DNA of 64,000 nucleotides, taken from the NCBI GenBank assembly GCA_019750135.1, contig JAIEOV010000058.1:59053-123052 (forward strand), given 5' to 3'. Source of the stretch: Reyranella sp. GTDB taxonomy: Bacteria > Pseudomonadota > Alphaproteobacteria > Reyranellales > Reyranellaceae. Of this stretch, positions 54,662 through 62,595 are shown in pieces. The first letter of the stretch is position 1. Each line of letters starts with the position of its first letter. A program made the position numbers and the translations under genes. The notes below the pieces were generated by a model. It did no database searches. It saw only the letters and a program-made list of their open reading frames with translations, and had not been told where the DNA came from.

Positions 54662-55360
54662 ATGTCTGTAAACAATCGCGGCAAGAAAATTCTGCTGGTC
54701 GACGACGACCAGGGCCTGCGCACGGTGCTCGCCGAGCAGCTCGACCTCTATGACGGGTTCACCACCATCCAGGTCGGCACGGCGGCGGAGGGCATGGAGA
54801 AGGCCAAGCTCGCCCATTACGACGCCATCCTGCTCGATATCGGCCTGCCCGACATGGATGGCCGCGAGCTCTGCAAGCTGATGCGCCGTCAGGGCGTGCG
54901 CGCACCCGTGATCATGCTGACGGCGGCCGATTCCGACGCCGATACCATCCTGGGCCTGGAATCGGGCGCCAACGACTACGTCACCAAGCCGTTCCGCATC
55001 AACGTCCTGCTGGCCCGGCTGCGCGCCCATCTGCGCCAGCATGAGCGCAGCGAGGATGCGGTGATGACCATCGGCCCCTACGAGTTCCATCCTGCGGCCA
55101 AGATGCTGATGGAGAAGGCCGGCAAGAAGAAGATCCGGCTGACCGACAAGGAAGCCTCGATCCTGAAGTACCTGTTCCGTGCCGGCGACCGGCCGGTGGC
55201 GCGCGACGTGCTGCTGAACGAGGTCTGGGGCTACAACGCCGGGGTCACCACCCACACGCTGGAAACGCATATCTACCGCCTGCGCCAGAAGATCGAGCGC
55301 GATCCGGCCAGTGCCGCCATCCTGATCACCGATCGCGGCGGCTACCGGCTGCAGCCCTGA
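54662..55360 (+). CDS. OmpR-family response regulator
   Basis: A 232-residue regulator. The receiver has the acidic cluster VDDD (13-16), phospho-acceptor Asp59 in AILLDIGLPDMDG and the lysine in YVTKPF. The winged helix has LTDKEASILKYLFRAGDRPVARDVLLNEVWGYN and HTLETHIYRLRQKIE. No histidine kinase is adjacent, so it is an orphan here. It lies 80 bases upstream of the first diiron gene on the same strand and is a candidate regulator for it; the resemblance of short upstream elements in this region is discussed in the findings. Confidence 0.9.
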   Translation: MSVNNRGKKILLVDDDQGLRTVLAEQLDLYDGFTTIQVGTAAEGMEKAKLAHYDAILLDIGLPDMDGRELCKLMRRQGVRAPVIMLTAADSDADTILGLESGANDYVTKPFRINVLLARLRAHLRQHERSEDAVMTIGPYEFHPAAKMLMEKAGKKKIRLTDKEASILKYLFRAGDRPVARDVLLNEVWGYNAGVTTHTLETHIYRLRQKIERDPASAAILITDRGGYRLQP

Positions 55361-55440
55361 GGTGGGGTGCTTGCCAAAAGGTGACCAAAGCGTCATCTTT
55401 TTCATAACCTGAGAAAAATGCACCCCGGGAGGGCCCTCTC

Positions 55441-56508
55441 ATGAGCACGCAGCGCATCTACGCCCTGCCCGTCGAGACCACCGAGTGGAAGTTCGACGGC
55501 GCTACCGAGATCCAGTTCAACTGGGAGTACGACGACGGCTCGGACGCGCTGCTCGAGCTCTACGACAAGGGCAAGAAGCAGCAGTGGGACGCCAGCACCC
55601 GGCTCGACTGGTCGCTCGAGCTCAACCCTGAGAATCCGATGGAGCTCAAGGACGAGGCGCTGACGATCTACAACACCGACTACTGGCGCAAGATGACCGA
55701 CAAGGAGAAGGGTTGGCTGCGCCAGAACCTGCAGGCCAACCAGATCTCCCAGTTCATGCACGGCGAGCAGGGCGCGCTGATCGCCACCGCCAAGATCGTC
55801 GGCACCGTTCCCGACATGAACGCCAAGTTCTATGCCGCCACGCAGGTGATGGACGAGGCGCGCCACGTCGAGGCCTACAAGCGCCTGTTGCACGAGAAGT
55901 TCGATCTCGCCTATCCGATCAATCCCTCGCTGAAGACGCTCCTGGAGCAGACGCTGACTGACCGGCGTTGGGACATGACCTATCTCGGCATGCAGGTGCT
56001 GATCGAGGGCCTGGCGCTGGCTGCTTTCCAGTCGATTCGCGACAAGGCCGGCAACACGCTGGCCAGCGCGGTCAACGCCTACGTCATGCAGGACGAGGCG
56101 CGGCACGTCTCGTTCGGCCGTCTGGCGCTGCGCGAGTATTATCCGCATCTCTCCGCCGCCGAGCGCGACGAGCGCGAGCAGTTCGTGGTCGAGGCGCTCT
56201 ATTTCATGCGCGACCGTTTCAACAATTCGGAAGTGTGGGAGCGGCTCGGCCTGCCGGCCGATGCGCTGAACGAGCTGACCTACAATTCCAAGCAGATGGC
56301 CTCGTTCCGCGGCCGCCTGTTCAGCCGCATCGTGCCCACGGTCAAGGATATCGGCCTGTGGGGCGAGCGCGTGCAGAAGGCCTTCGCCGAGATGGGTGTG
56401 ATGGACTACGCCAAGATCGACGTCACCGAGCAGCTCGAGAATGACGGCAAGGTCGCCGAGGACTTCGACAAGAAGATGTTCATCGAGAAGGCGATCGCGG
56501 CTGAATAG
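55441..56508 (+). CDS. Ferritin-like diiron protein (copy 1), AurF/R2-like oxidase
   Basis: A 355-residue diiron carboxylate protein. Helical ligands are Glu109 (HGEQG), Glu139 and His142 (DEARH), Glu189 (IEG), Glu219 and His222 (second DEARH), the pattern of ferritin-like oxygenases and R2-type proteins. It lacks the C-terminal tail that ribonucleotide reductase R2 uses to bind R1 and no R1 gene is nearby, so an oxygenase or oxidase is more likely. It is close to copy 2 at 61450 along its whole length. The upstream region shares agcgtcatcttt with copy 2. Confidence 0.82.
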   Translation: MSTQRIYALPVETTEWKFDGATEIQFNWEYDDGSDALLELYDKGKKQQWDASTRLDWSLELNPENPMELKDEALTIYNTDYWRKMTDKEKGWLRQNLQANQISQFMHGEQGALIATAKIVGTVPDMNAKFYAATQVMDEARHVEAYKRLLHEKFDLAYPINPSLKTLLEQTLTDRRWDMTYLGMQVLIEGLALAAFQSIRDKAGNTLASAVNAYVMQDEARHVSFGRLALREYYPHLSAAERDEREQFVVEALYFMRDRFNNSEVWERLGLPADALNELTYNSKQMASFRGRLFSRIVPTVKDIGLWGERVQKAFAEMGVMDYAKIDVTEQLENDGKVAEDFDKKMFIEKAIAAE

Positions 56509-56631
56509 TACCTACACTTTCGCTCGACCCCATCTACTGTTCGGATGGTTATGAGATCGAACATTGATTCGGCGCACGAACCGCTCAATAGCCAATAAGC
56601 TTTCCGCGACCTGAACCGCCAACCTCACGGG

Positions 56632-56663
56632 TTGTATTTCTTTGCCGGTACATATTCTATAAT
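56632..56663 (+). promoter_or_regulatory. Predicted promoter of the nuclease-STAND gene
   Basis: A perfect TATAAT (56658-56663) lies only 9 bases before the start codon of the next gene. A TTGTAT (56632-56637) is 20 bases upstream of it; this spacing is long, so the -35 call is weak. Transcription would start at about 56670, leaving almost no leader, and no ribosome site is visible before the ATG, so the mRNA may be leaderless. Confidence 0.4.
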
Positions 56664-56672
56664 TCTAGCAAT

Positions 56673-58889
56673 ATGTACGACTTTCGAACACTTTCGCCGC
56701 TCGACTTCGAGGAATTGGTTCGGGACCTGTTGCAGGCGGAGCTGAGAATTCGAATGGAAAGCTTTGGCTCTGGTCGAGATTTGGGAATCGACTTCCGCTT
56801 CTCTCTTGGTGGCAACAAGGCGGTTGTGCAAGCGAAACACTATGTCGAAAGTGGTATCAATGGCCTCATCCGAACGGCCCGCAAAGAAAATACCAAAGTC
56901 GGCAAGCTATCTCCGATTCGATATATACTTGCGACATCCGTTTCTTTGACCCCCTCTCAGAAATCTCGGCTGCAGACGGCGATGCCCGAGGCACCGTTGG
57001 CAGACGAAGACGTCTTTGGTCAGAAGGATCTCAATAACCTCTTGAGTCGACATCCTGAGGTGGAGCGAAAACACTTCAAGTTATGGTTAGGTAGTACGCA
57101 CGTTCTCGAGCGTATCCTGCACAGCGGCATTTACAATCGGTCACAAACCGAAATGGAGATCATTCGCAACTCAATTCCTAAGTTCGTGCAAAACGACAGT
57201 GTGCCTGCTGCTGAGTCTATTCTTGCCAAGTCTGGCGCACTAATAATTGCAGGTGAGCCAGGAGTTGGAAAAACGACTTTGGCCCGCATGCTCGTTTGGT
57301 TGCATGCTGAAGAAGGCTGGCAAATCTCCGTTATCGACGACATTAAGGAGGCCTTCGAAATTGCGACCGATGGTGCGAAGCGGCTGATTTTCTTTGATGA
57401 CTTCTTGGGCCAAATTCGTCTCTCGACAGACGTGATTCGAGGGGTCGACCAAAAGCTATCGCCGCTCTTGCATAAGGTTCGTCTTAATAAGGATGTCCGC
57501 TTCATACTAACAACGCGAGATTACATCCTGCGCCAAGCTCAAACGTACTCCGCTCGCTTGGCAAGCCCTGAGTTGAATGCGAGCGAATTCACTCTTCATG
57601 TTGGTCATTACACGAGAGCGGCTAGAGCAAAGATCGTATACAACCATCTGTACTTCTCAGCGTTGAGCCACGCTGAACGGCAGTCACTTTTGAAAGATGA
57701 CTTTTATCTTACGATGATTGATCATCGAAACTTCAGTCCTCGGCTCATCGATCTTCTTACAAACGCTGAATATCTTTCGATGTTGAAGAAGCCAATTCGG
57801 CGTGCTGTCGAAACAGTATTGGAACATCCGCAAGAGCTTTGGGAGAAGCCCTACCGAACGCAGATTAGCGAAGAGGGCCGAGCGTTGATGTTGGCTCTCT
57901 TCTTCAATTCGGCAACAGTTGCGCTCCCTGCCCTGCAGGATTCGTTCAATCGAATTGTTGATGCAATGGGTTTCACAATCCCTACGGCAGATCGGGCGAC
58001 CAGATTTCGCACTGCCCTCAAGGAGCTAGAAGGATCTGTACTTTCTATCCAGAACCGGAAAGCGCAGTTCTCCAACCCTGGGGTAAGGGACTTCCTTCTG
58101 ACGGCTGTCAAAGAAGACGGACTTCTACCTGCCGTTGTTGGCGTTGCAACGGAATATCAAGAGCTGAGGCAATCTTGGAACTTGTTTTGCAGCCTGGAGC
58201 CAGATCAACCCATCGGCGCAGCGATGAGAGAAAAGTGGATACGCGCTGCTAAACGTTTGAATGACGCTGACACTGGGACAGCCCTCGAACGGCTTCAGCT
58301 GGTACTCGACATGTACGACCGCATAGGAGGCGAAGAGCTTGTTGTGGACGTACAGTTTGTTGCTGGTGATCTGGAGGCTAACGGGATCGAAGGAGACGAA
58401 GTAGAGCTGTCGCAGTCCGTGCTGGAGCAACTTGCCGGGTCAGCGCTGCCGCAAAATGCACTCGAGGAAGTTCGAGTTATCATGATCGAGGCGGTGGGTA
58501 ATATGCTCTCTGAGACGGGCGGACATATGATGCTTGAGGAAATCGAAGCGACCGCAAATTCTATGAAGCAGTGCGGTGCCGATGAGGACAGCGTTTCCGA
58601 GGCAGTTGGTGGGGCTTTGCGCGCTTTCGTCAAAGAGACCGATTGGTCCGACGTCTGGACGTTTGACGAACTTGATGACCTGGAAGGCGAGCTAAGATCC
58701 GTCATGAATGAATTTGGAGTTGAAGATAGGCGCGTTGAAGGCGCGCTTGAACGAAAACGCGACGATCTTAGCGAACAGGGGGAGCGGCATCGTAGCGGCG
58801 GATATGGAAGGCGGAGCATGCCTTCACTACAGTCAGAAACCACTGACGATGAGATTCGCTCCATGTTTGATGGTCTTCGCCAGAGCTAG
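56673..58889 (+). CDS. PD-(D/E)XK nuclease-STAND NTPase (candidate anti-phage effector)
   Basis: A 738-residue protein in three parts. Residues 1-130 look like an Mrr-type restriction endonuclease domain: FEELVRDLL, LGIDFRF (Asp40) and VVQAKHY (Gln53, Lys55). Residues 165-480 form a P-loop NTPase: Walker A AGEPGVGKTTLAR (193-205), Walker B LIFFDDF and sensor ILTTRDYILRQA, most like the nSTAND3 group. Residues 480-738 are a helical region of unknown fold with an acidic then basic tail. The gene is much AT-richer than its neighbours and lies alone between the two diiron genes, so horizontal acquisition is likely. Nuclease-STAND proteins include Avs-type defence systems; defence here is inference. 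Confidence 0.8.
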   Translation: MYDFRTLSPLDFEELVRDLLQAELRIRMESFGSGRDLGIDFRFSLGGNKAVVQAKHYVESGINGLIRTARKENTKVGKLSPIRYILATSVSLTPSQKSRLQTAMPEAPLADEDVFGQKDLNNLLSRHPEVERKHFKLWLGSTHVLERILHSGIYNRSQTEMEIIRNSIPKFVQNDSVPAAESILAKSGALIIAGEPGVGKTTLARMLVWLHAEEGWQISVIDDIKEAFEIATDGAKRLIFFDDFLGQIRLSTDVIRGVDQKLSPLLHKVRLNKDVRFILTTRDYILRQAQTYSARLASPELNASEFTLHVGHYTRAARAKIVYNHLYFSALSHAERQSLLKDDFYLTMIDHRNFSPRLIDLLTNAEYLSMLKKPIRRAVETVLEHPQELWEKPYRTQISEEGRALMLALFFNSATVALPALQDSFNRIVDAMGFTIPTADRATRFRTALKELEGSVLSIQNRKAQFSNPGVRDFLLTAVKEDGLLPAVVGVATEYQELRQSWNLFCSLEPDQPIGAAMREKWIRAAKRLNDADTGTALERLQLVLDMYDRIGGEELVVDVQFVAGDLEANGIEGDEVELSQSVLEQLAGSALPQNALEEVRVIMIEAVGNMLSETGGHMMLEEIEATANSMKQCGADEDSVSEAVGGALRAFVKETDWSDVWTFDELDDLEGELRSVMNEFGVEDRRVEGALERKRDDLSEQGERHRSGGYGRRSMPSLQSETTDDEIRSMFDGLRQS

Positions 58890-58972
58890 GTGGCCTCAAA
58901 TCGGCGCATTGGCCAATTCAGCGGACCGAAAGGATGAAGGACCTTGATGGCACCGTACAGCCGCACTTGTCA

Positions 58973-58984
58973 CAGTGATCACTG
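58973..58984. promoter_or_regulatory. Perfect 12-base palindrome upstream of exported protein
   Basis: CAGTGATCACTG lies about 64 bases before the next start codon, in the gap after the nuclease-STAND gene. A second weaker pair, ggag-4-ctcc, follows at once. It could be an operator, but palindromes of this size also occur by chance. Confidence 0.25.
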
Positions 58985-59047
58985 GGGAGTGATCTCCTGA
59001 AATGACCACGATGCGCTAGCGTGCGCTCCTCATCGAAGGAGCCACCC

Positions 59048-59650
59048 ATGCTGCGACGCGCGCTTTTGGTCTTCACAGCCGCTGCGATCTGCTCGACGCC
59101 GCTTTGGGCGCAGGAAACGCGGCGCGTCCGGGCCACCATCGAGAAAGTCGACGGCTCGACCTTCTACGCCAAGACGGCCGACGGCGAGGAGCTGAAGATC
59201 ACGGTCGCCGACAAGCCGGTCTACATGGCGATCATTCCGGCAACGCTGGCCGATCTCAAGCCCGGCACCTTCGTCGGCTCGGGCGCCACGCCGGGACCTG
59301 ACGGCAAACTGATCGCGATGGAAGTGCACATCTTCCCGGAGGCCATGCGCGGCACGGGCGAAGGGCATCGGCCGATGGAAGGACCGCCTCAGGCCACCAT
59401 GACCAATGCCAATGTCGACGTGTCGGTCGCCGGCGTCGATGGCCAGGTGCTGACGCTGAAATACAAGGACGGCGAGAAGAAGCTTCTGGTCACGCCCAAG
59501 ACCGCCATCGTCGCTTATACGCCGGGCGATCTCGGCGAGCTGAAGCCCGGCATCAAGATCTTCATTGCTTCTGCCCAGAAGCAACCCGACGGCTCGCTGA
59601 AGGCCGCGCGGATTTCCTACGGCCGCAACGGACTCACGCCGCCGATGTAG
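59048..59650 (+). CDS. Exported beta-rich protein, DUF5666-like
   Basis: A 200-residue exported protein. ATG 59048, behind a gaaggagcc ribosome site, gives signal peptide MLRRALLVFTAAAICSTPLWA. The mature part has two similar halves: RATIEKVDGSTFYAKTADGEELKITVADK and later VSVAGVDGQVLTLKYKDGEKKLLVTPKTAIVAY, each followed by an LKPG turn (ADLKPGTFVG, GELKPGIKIF). Such repeated small barrels are seen in DUF5666-type proteins. A His/Met-containing stretch (MEVHIFPEAMRGTGEGHRPMEG) might bind metal, but that is a guess. GC content is back to the genome level here. Confidence 0.68.
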   Translation: MLRRALLVFTAAAICSTPLWAQETRRVRATIEKVDGSTFYAKTADGEELKITVADKPVYMAIIPATLADLKPGTFVGSGATPGPDGKLIAMEVHIFPEAMRGTGEGHRPMEGPPQATMTNANVDVSVAGVDGQVLTLKYKDGEKKLLVTPKTAIVAYTPGDLGELKPGIKIFIASAQKQPDGSLKAARISYGRNGLTPPM

Positions 59651-59662
59651 GAATCTTTGCTG

Positions 59663-60316
59663 TCAAAGCAGGACGACGATCACCAGCAGGACGGCCGGCA
59701 CGATCAGCGGCCAGGCGACCAGGTGCAGCAGCAGGCCGCCCGCGACCGCGCCCACCAAGTAGCCGAGCCAGGTCAGCATCAGCAGGCGCGGGGTGGTGAC
59801 GGCGGGCAGCGGCGCCACTTCGGCCGGCCACAGCCGGTCGAGCGCCGCGTCGGCGGTGCGGGCGAGCGTGCTGGTCACCACGACCGTGCTCACCGAGACG
59901 CCGCCGAACTGGGTGATGGCCGAGGCCTGCAGCCCCATGGCGAAAGCCAGGATCAGGACCGCGGTTTCCGAAGCAAGCGGCAGGAAGCCCATGGCGCCGA
60001 TGATCGCCGCCTCCAGCAGGATCGGGATCATGGGCCTGGCCCAGAGCCGCAGCAGCAGGCGCGCCAGCATGGCGCCGATGAAGAAGGCGACCAGCGGCGC
60101 GAGATGCCGGCCGGCGTCGGGATAGCGGCTCTCGGAAAGCGCGATGCCCGCCAGCACCGTGTTGCCGGTCATGTTGGCGGCGAACACGCCGCCCATGGTG
60201 ATGTAGCCCACCGCGTCGGCGATGCCGGCGATGACGGTGAGCAGGGTCGCCTGTATCTGCGGCCGGACGATCGCTACACCACGTCGTAGGTGATCTCGAC
60301 CTCGGCGCCGAAGCAA
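59663..60316 (-). CDS. YoaK/DUF1275-family membrane protein
   Basis: A roughly 217-residue membrane protein of the YoaK (DUF1275) family: IQATLLTVIAGIADAVGYITMGGVFAANMTGNTVLAGIAL is the hallmark opening, followed by about six hydrophobic segments ending LIVPAVLLVIVVLL. The function of the family is unknown. The only usable in-frame start after the ORF-track GTG, which lies deep in the reductase gene, is TTG 60316, giving a 43-base overlap with the reductase. There is no start codon between the reductase stop and the first membrane segment, so the start remains uncertain. Confidence 0.68.
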   Translation of the reverse strand: MLRRRGRDHLRRGVAIVRPQIQATLLTVIAGIADAVGYITMGGVFAANMTGNTVLAGIALSESRYPDAGRHLAPLVAFFIGAMLARLLLRLWARPMIPILLEAAIIGAMGFLPLASETAVLILAFAMGLQASAITQFGGVSVSTVVVTSTLARTADAALDRLWPAEVAPLPAVTTPRLLMLTWLGYLVGAVAGGLLLHLVAWPLIVPAVLLVIVVLL

Positions 60317-61299
60317 TGGCCCTGGCAGGTCAGGATCCAGTTGTTGGCGAGGTCGTCGGGCGTGTAGATGTCGTTCTTGGCCAGAAGCACCTTGCCCTTG
60401 ATACGCTTGGCCGCGCACGAAGCGCAGAAGCCTTCTTCGCACGACGACAGGGGATTGAGCCCCGCATCACGCGCCGCCTCGAGGATGGTCTTGCCCTTCG
60501 AGTAGGGCACCTTGTGGGTCTTGCCCTCGAAATGGATGACGATGTGGTCGGGGATGACGTCGCCCTCTTCGCTGGGCTCGATCGGGATGGCATCGTTGCC
60601 CGAGGCCTCGAAGCGCTCGATGCGCACGCGGTCGTGGGCCATGCCGTGCTCGAACAGCGTCTCCTCGACCAGCGACATGAACGGGCCGGGCCCGCAGAGA
60701 TAGGCGTCGCCCGCCTCGAAACCCTTCATTGCCGCCACGATCTCCTCGGGCTTGGTGATGCCCTGCGTGGCGTCGAGATGGTGGATGACCTCCAGGCGCC
60801 CGGGATGGGCCTTCACCAGGGCCTCGAACTCGGCGTCGAAGATCACCGATTGCTTGTCGCGGTTGGCGTAGAACAGCCGGATCTGCCGCTTGGTGTTTTT
60901 GAGCGCCGACTTGATCAGCGACATCATGGGCGTGATGCCGCTGCCGCCGCCGAACAGCAGCAGCGTTCCGGCGCTGCCGTCGTTCAGCACGAAGCGGCCG
61001 GCCGGCGGCAGCACCTCCAGGGTGCCGCCTTCCTTCAGGGCGTCATGGAACCAGTTGGAGCCCTTGCCGCCGGTGACGCGCTTCACCGTGACCTTGGGCA
61101 GGCCGTCGGTCTCGGGTGCGCTCGACAGCGAGTAGCAGCGGTTGAAGGCGCCGTCGGGGTGACCCACCTTGAAGGTCAGGAACTGACCGGCGCGATAGCG
61201 GTACTTGTCGGCGAGGTCGGCGGGGACATCTAGGACGAAAGAGCGCGCATCGGGGGTCTCTTGGATGATCTTGGCGATGCGCAACTTGTTGTAGGACAT
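60274..61299 (-). CDS. Flavin reductase with C-terminal 2Fe-2S ferredoxin domain
   Basis: A 341-residue electron-transfer protein of the PaaE/phthalate-reductase-like type. The FAD-binding barrel has FNRCYSLSS, the NAD(P) domain GGGSGITPMMSLIKSAL and CGPGPFMSLVEETL, and the C-terminal plant-type ferredoxin has CEEGFCASCAAKRIKG with a distant fourth cysteine in NWILTCQGHC. It passes electrons from NAD(P)H to a terminal oxygenase. ATG 61299 is chosen over the ORF-track start. It is divergent from diiron copy 2 with a 150-base shared spacer, so it is the obvious candidate reductase for that protein. Confidence 0.92.
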   Translation of the reverse strand: MSYNKLRIAKIIQETPDARSFVLDVPADLADKYRYRAGQFLTFKVGHPDGAFNRCYSLSSAPETDGLPKVTVKRVTGGKGSNWFHDALKEGGTLEVLPPAGRFVLNDGSAGTLLLFGGGSGITPMMSLIKSALKNTKRQIRLFYANRDKQSVIFDAEFEALVKAHPGRLEVIHHLDATQGITKPEEIVAAMKGFEAGDAYLCGPGPFMSLVEETLFEHGMAHDRVRIERFEASGNDAIPIEPSEEGDVIPDHIVIHFEGKTHKVPYSKGKTILEAARDAGLNPLSSCEEGFCASCAAKRIKGKVLLAKNDIYTPDDLANNWILTCQGHCFGAEVEITYDVV

Positions 61300-61347
61300 T
61301 CGGCAAACCAACGTTCAGGGATCATGCAATTTCCGGACGGGACTCCA

Positions 61348-61364
61348 CTAGCAGACTGTGCTAG
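61348..61364. promoter_or_regulatory. Inverted repeat in reductase/diiron divergent spacer
   Basis: CTAGCA-5-TGCTAG lies between the divergent reductase and diiron copy 2. Downstream of it the spacer has a second inverted pair, ACGGAGCG (61383-61390) and CGCTCCGT (61401-61408), whose loop holds the catcttt element shared with copy 1. Both are suitable sites for a regulator acting on both genes. Confidence 0.4.
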
Positions 61365-61449
61365 CTTCCGCTCGAAAAATGAACGGAGCGTCATCTTTGC
61401 CGCTCCGTCTTGGGATGGGACCGTGTAACGCGGCAGGAGGCAAGAGCCA

Positions 61450-62517
61450 ATGACGACGCAGAAGATCTATCAGCTCCCCGTGGAGGTCACGAACTGGAAG
61501 TTCGATGGCGCCACCGAGATTGCGTTCAACTGGGAATACGACGCCGGCTCGGCCGACCTGTTGAATCTCTATGAGAAGGGCAAACAGCAGCAGTGGGACA
61601 CCAGCACCCGGCTGGACTGGAGCCAGGAGCTGTTCGAGGAGAACCCGATGGGGATGGCCGACGAGTCCATCCCGATCTACGGCACGCCCTTCTGGGAAAA
61701 GATGACGGAGAAGGAGAAGAACTGGCTGCGCTTCAACCTGCAGTGCCATTCGATCTGCCAGTTCATGCACGGCGAGCAGGGCGCGCTGATCGCGACGGCC
61801 AAGATCGTCAACACCGTGCCCGACATGAACGCCAAGTTCTATGCCGCGACCCAGGTGATGGACGAGGCGCGCCACGTCGAGACCTACAAGCGGCTGATCC
61901 ACGAGAAGTTCAAGGCGGCCTATCCCATCACCGATTCGCTCAAGAACCTGCTCGAGCAGACGCTGAGCGACCGGCGCTGGGACATGACCTATCTCGGCAT
62001 GCAGGTGCTGATCGAGGGCCTGGCGCTGGCCGCCTTCCAGCGTATCCGCGACACCGCGACGAACAACCTCGCCGGTGCGGTGAACGCCTACGTCATGCAG
62101 GACGAGGCGCGTCACGTCACCTTCGGCCGCATGGCGCTGCGCGAGTACTATCCGCACCTCACCGACGCCGAGCGCGCGCAGCGCGAGGAATTCACGGTCG
62201 AGGCGCTCTATTTCATGCGCGACCGCTTCAACCAGGCCGAGGTCTGGATGCGTTCGGGCCTGCCGGTCAAGGAGATGCTGGAGCACGCCTACCACTCGGG
62301 CGCCATGCAGCAGTTCCGCAGCCGCTTGTTCACCCGCATCGTGCCGATCCTCAAGGAGATCGGCCTGTTCGGGCCCAAGGTGCAGAAGGCGTTGGGCGAC
62401 ATGGGCGTCATGGGCTACGCCGAGGTCGACGTCGAGCAGCTGATCGCCAACGACCTCAAGGTCGCCGACGACTTCGACGCCAAGAAGTTCGTCAACGAAG
62501 CGATCGCGGCGGAATAG
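61450..62517 (+). CDS. Ferritin-like diiron protein (copy 2), AurF/R2-like oxidase
   Basis: A 355-residue paralogue of the product of 55441-56508, equal in length and keeping all six metal ligands at the same positions (Glu109, Glu139/His142, Glu189, Glu219/His222). A stretch of 53 bases around IEGLALAAF is identical between the two genes, so the duplication is recent or kept uniform by gene conversion. Differences gather in the N-terminal 100 residues and the last 100, which may set substrate or partner choice. It is preceded by a caggaggca ribosome site and ends at a strong terminator. The reaction is unknown. Confidence 0.84.
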   Translation: MTTQKIYQLPVEVTNWKFDGATEIAFNWEYDAGSADLLNLYEKGKQQQWDTSTRLDWSQELFEENPMGMADESIPIYGTPFWEKMTEKEKNWLRFNLQCHSICQFMHGEQGALIATAKIVNTVPDMNAKFYAATQVMDEARHVETYKRLIHEKFKAAYPITDSLKNLLEQTLSDRRWDMTYLGMQVLIEGLALAAFQRIRDTATNNLAGAVNAYVMQDEARHVTFGRMALREYYPHLTDAERAQREEFTVEALYFMRDRFNQAEVWMRSGLPVKEMLEHAYHSGAMQQFRSRLFTRIVPILKEIGLFGPKVQKALGDMGVMGYAEVDVEQLIANDLKVADDFDAKKFVNEAIAAE

Positions 62518-62540
62518 TCCTGGATCGGATGACCGAATCG

Positions 62541-62568
62541 AAAGGGGGCCGAGAGGCCCCCTTTTTTT
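62541..62568 (+). terminator. Rho-independent terminator after diiron copy 2
   Basis: A textbook hairpin, aaagggggcc-gaga-ggccccc, followed by seven T residues. It begins 24 bases after the diiron stop codon and marks the end of that transcript, separating it from the accessory patch beyond. Confidence 0.92.
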
Positions 62569-62595
62569 GTTCGGGTGTCGCGCTGACGACGCTCC

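Noticed and set aside
55441-56508. Diiron copy 1 as ribonucleotide reductase beta subunit
   Set aside because: The ferritin-like ligands fit, but the C-terminal R1-binding tail is not recognisable and there is no nrdA-type gene in the window.
58708-58947. 79-residue ORF overlapping the end of the STAND gene
   Set aside because: Out-of-frame overlap with a clearly coding region and no ribosome site or motif; the STAND frame explains the sequence.
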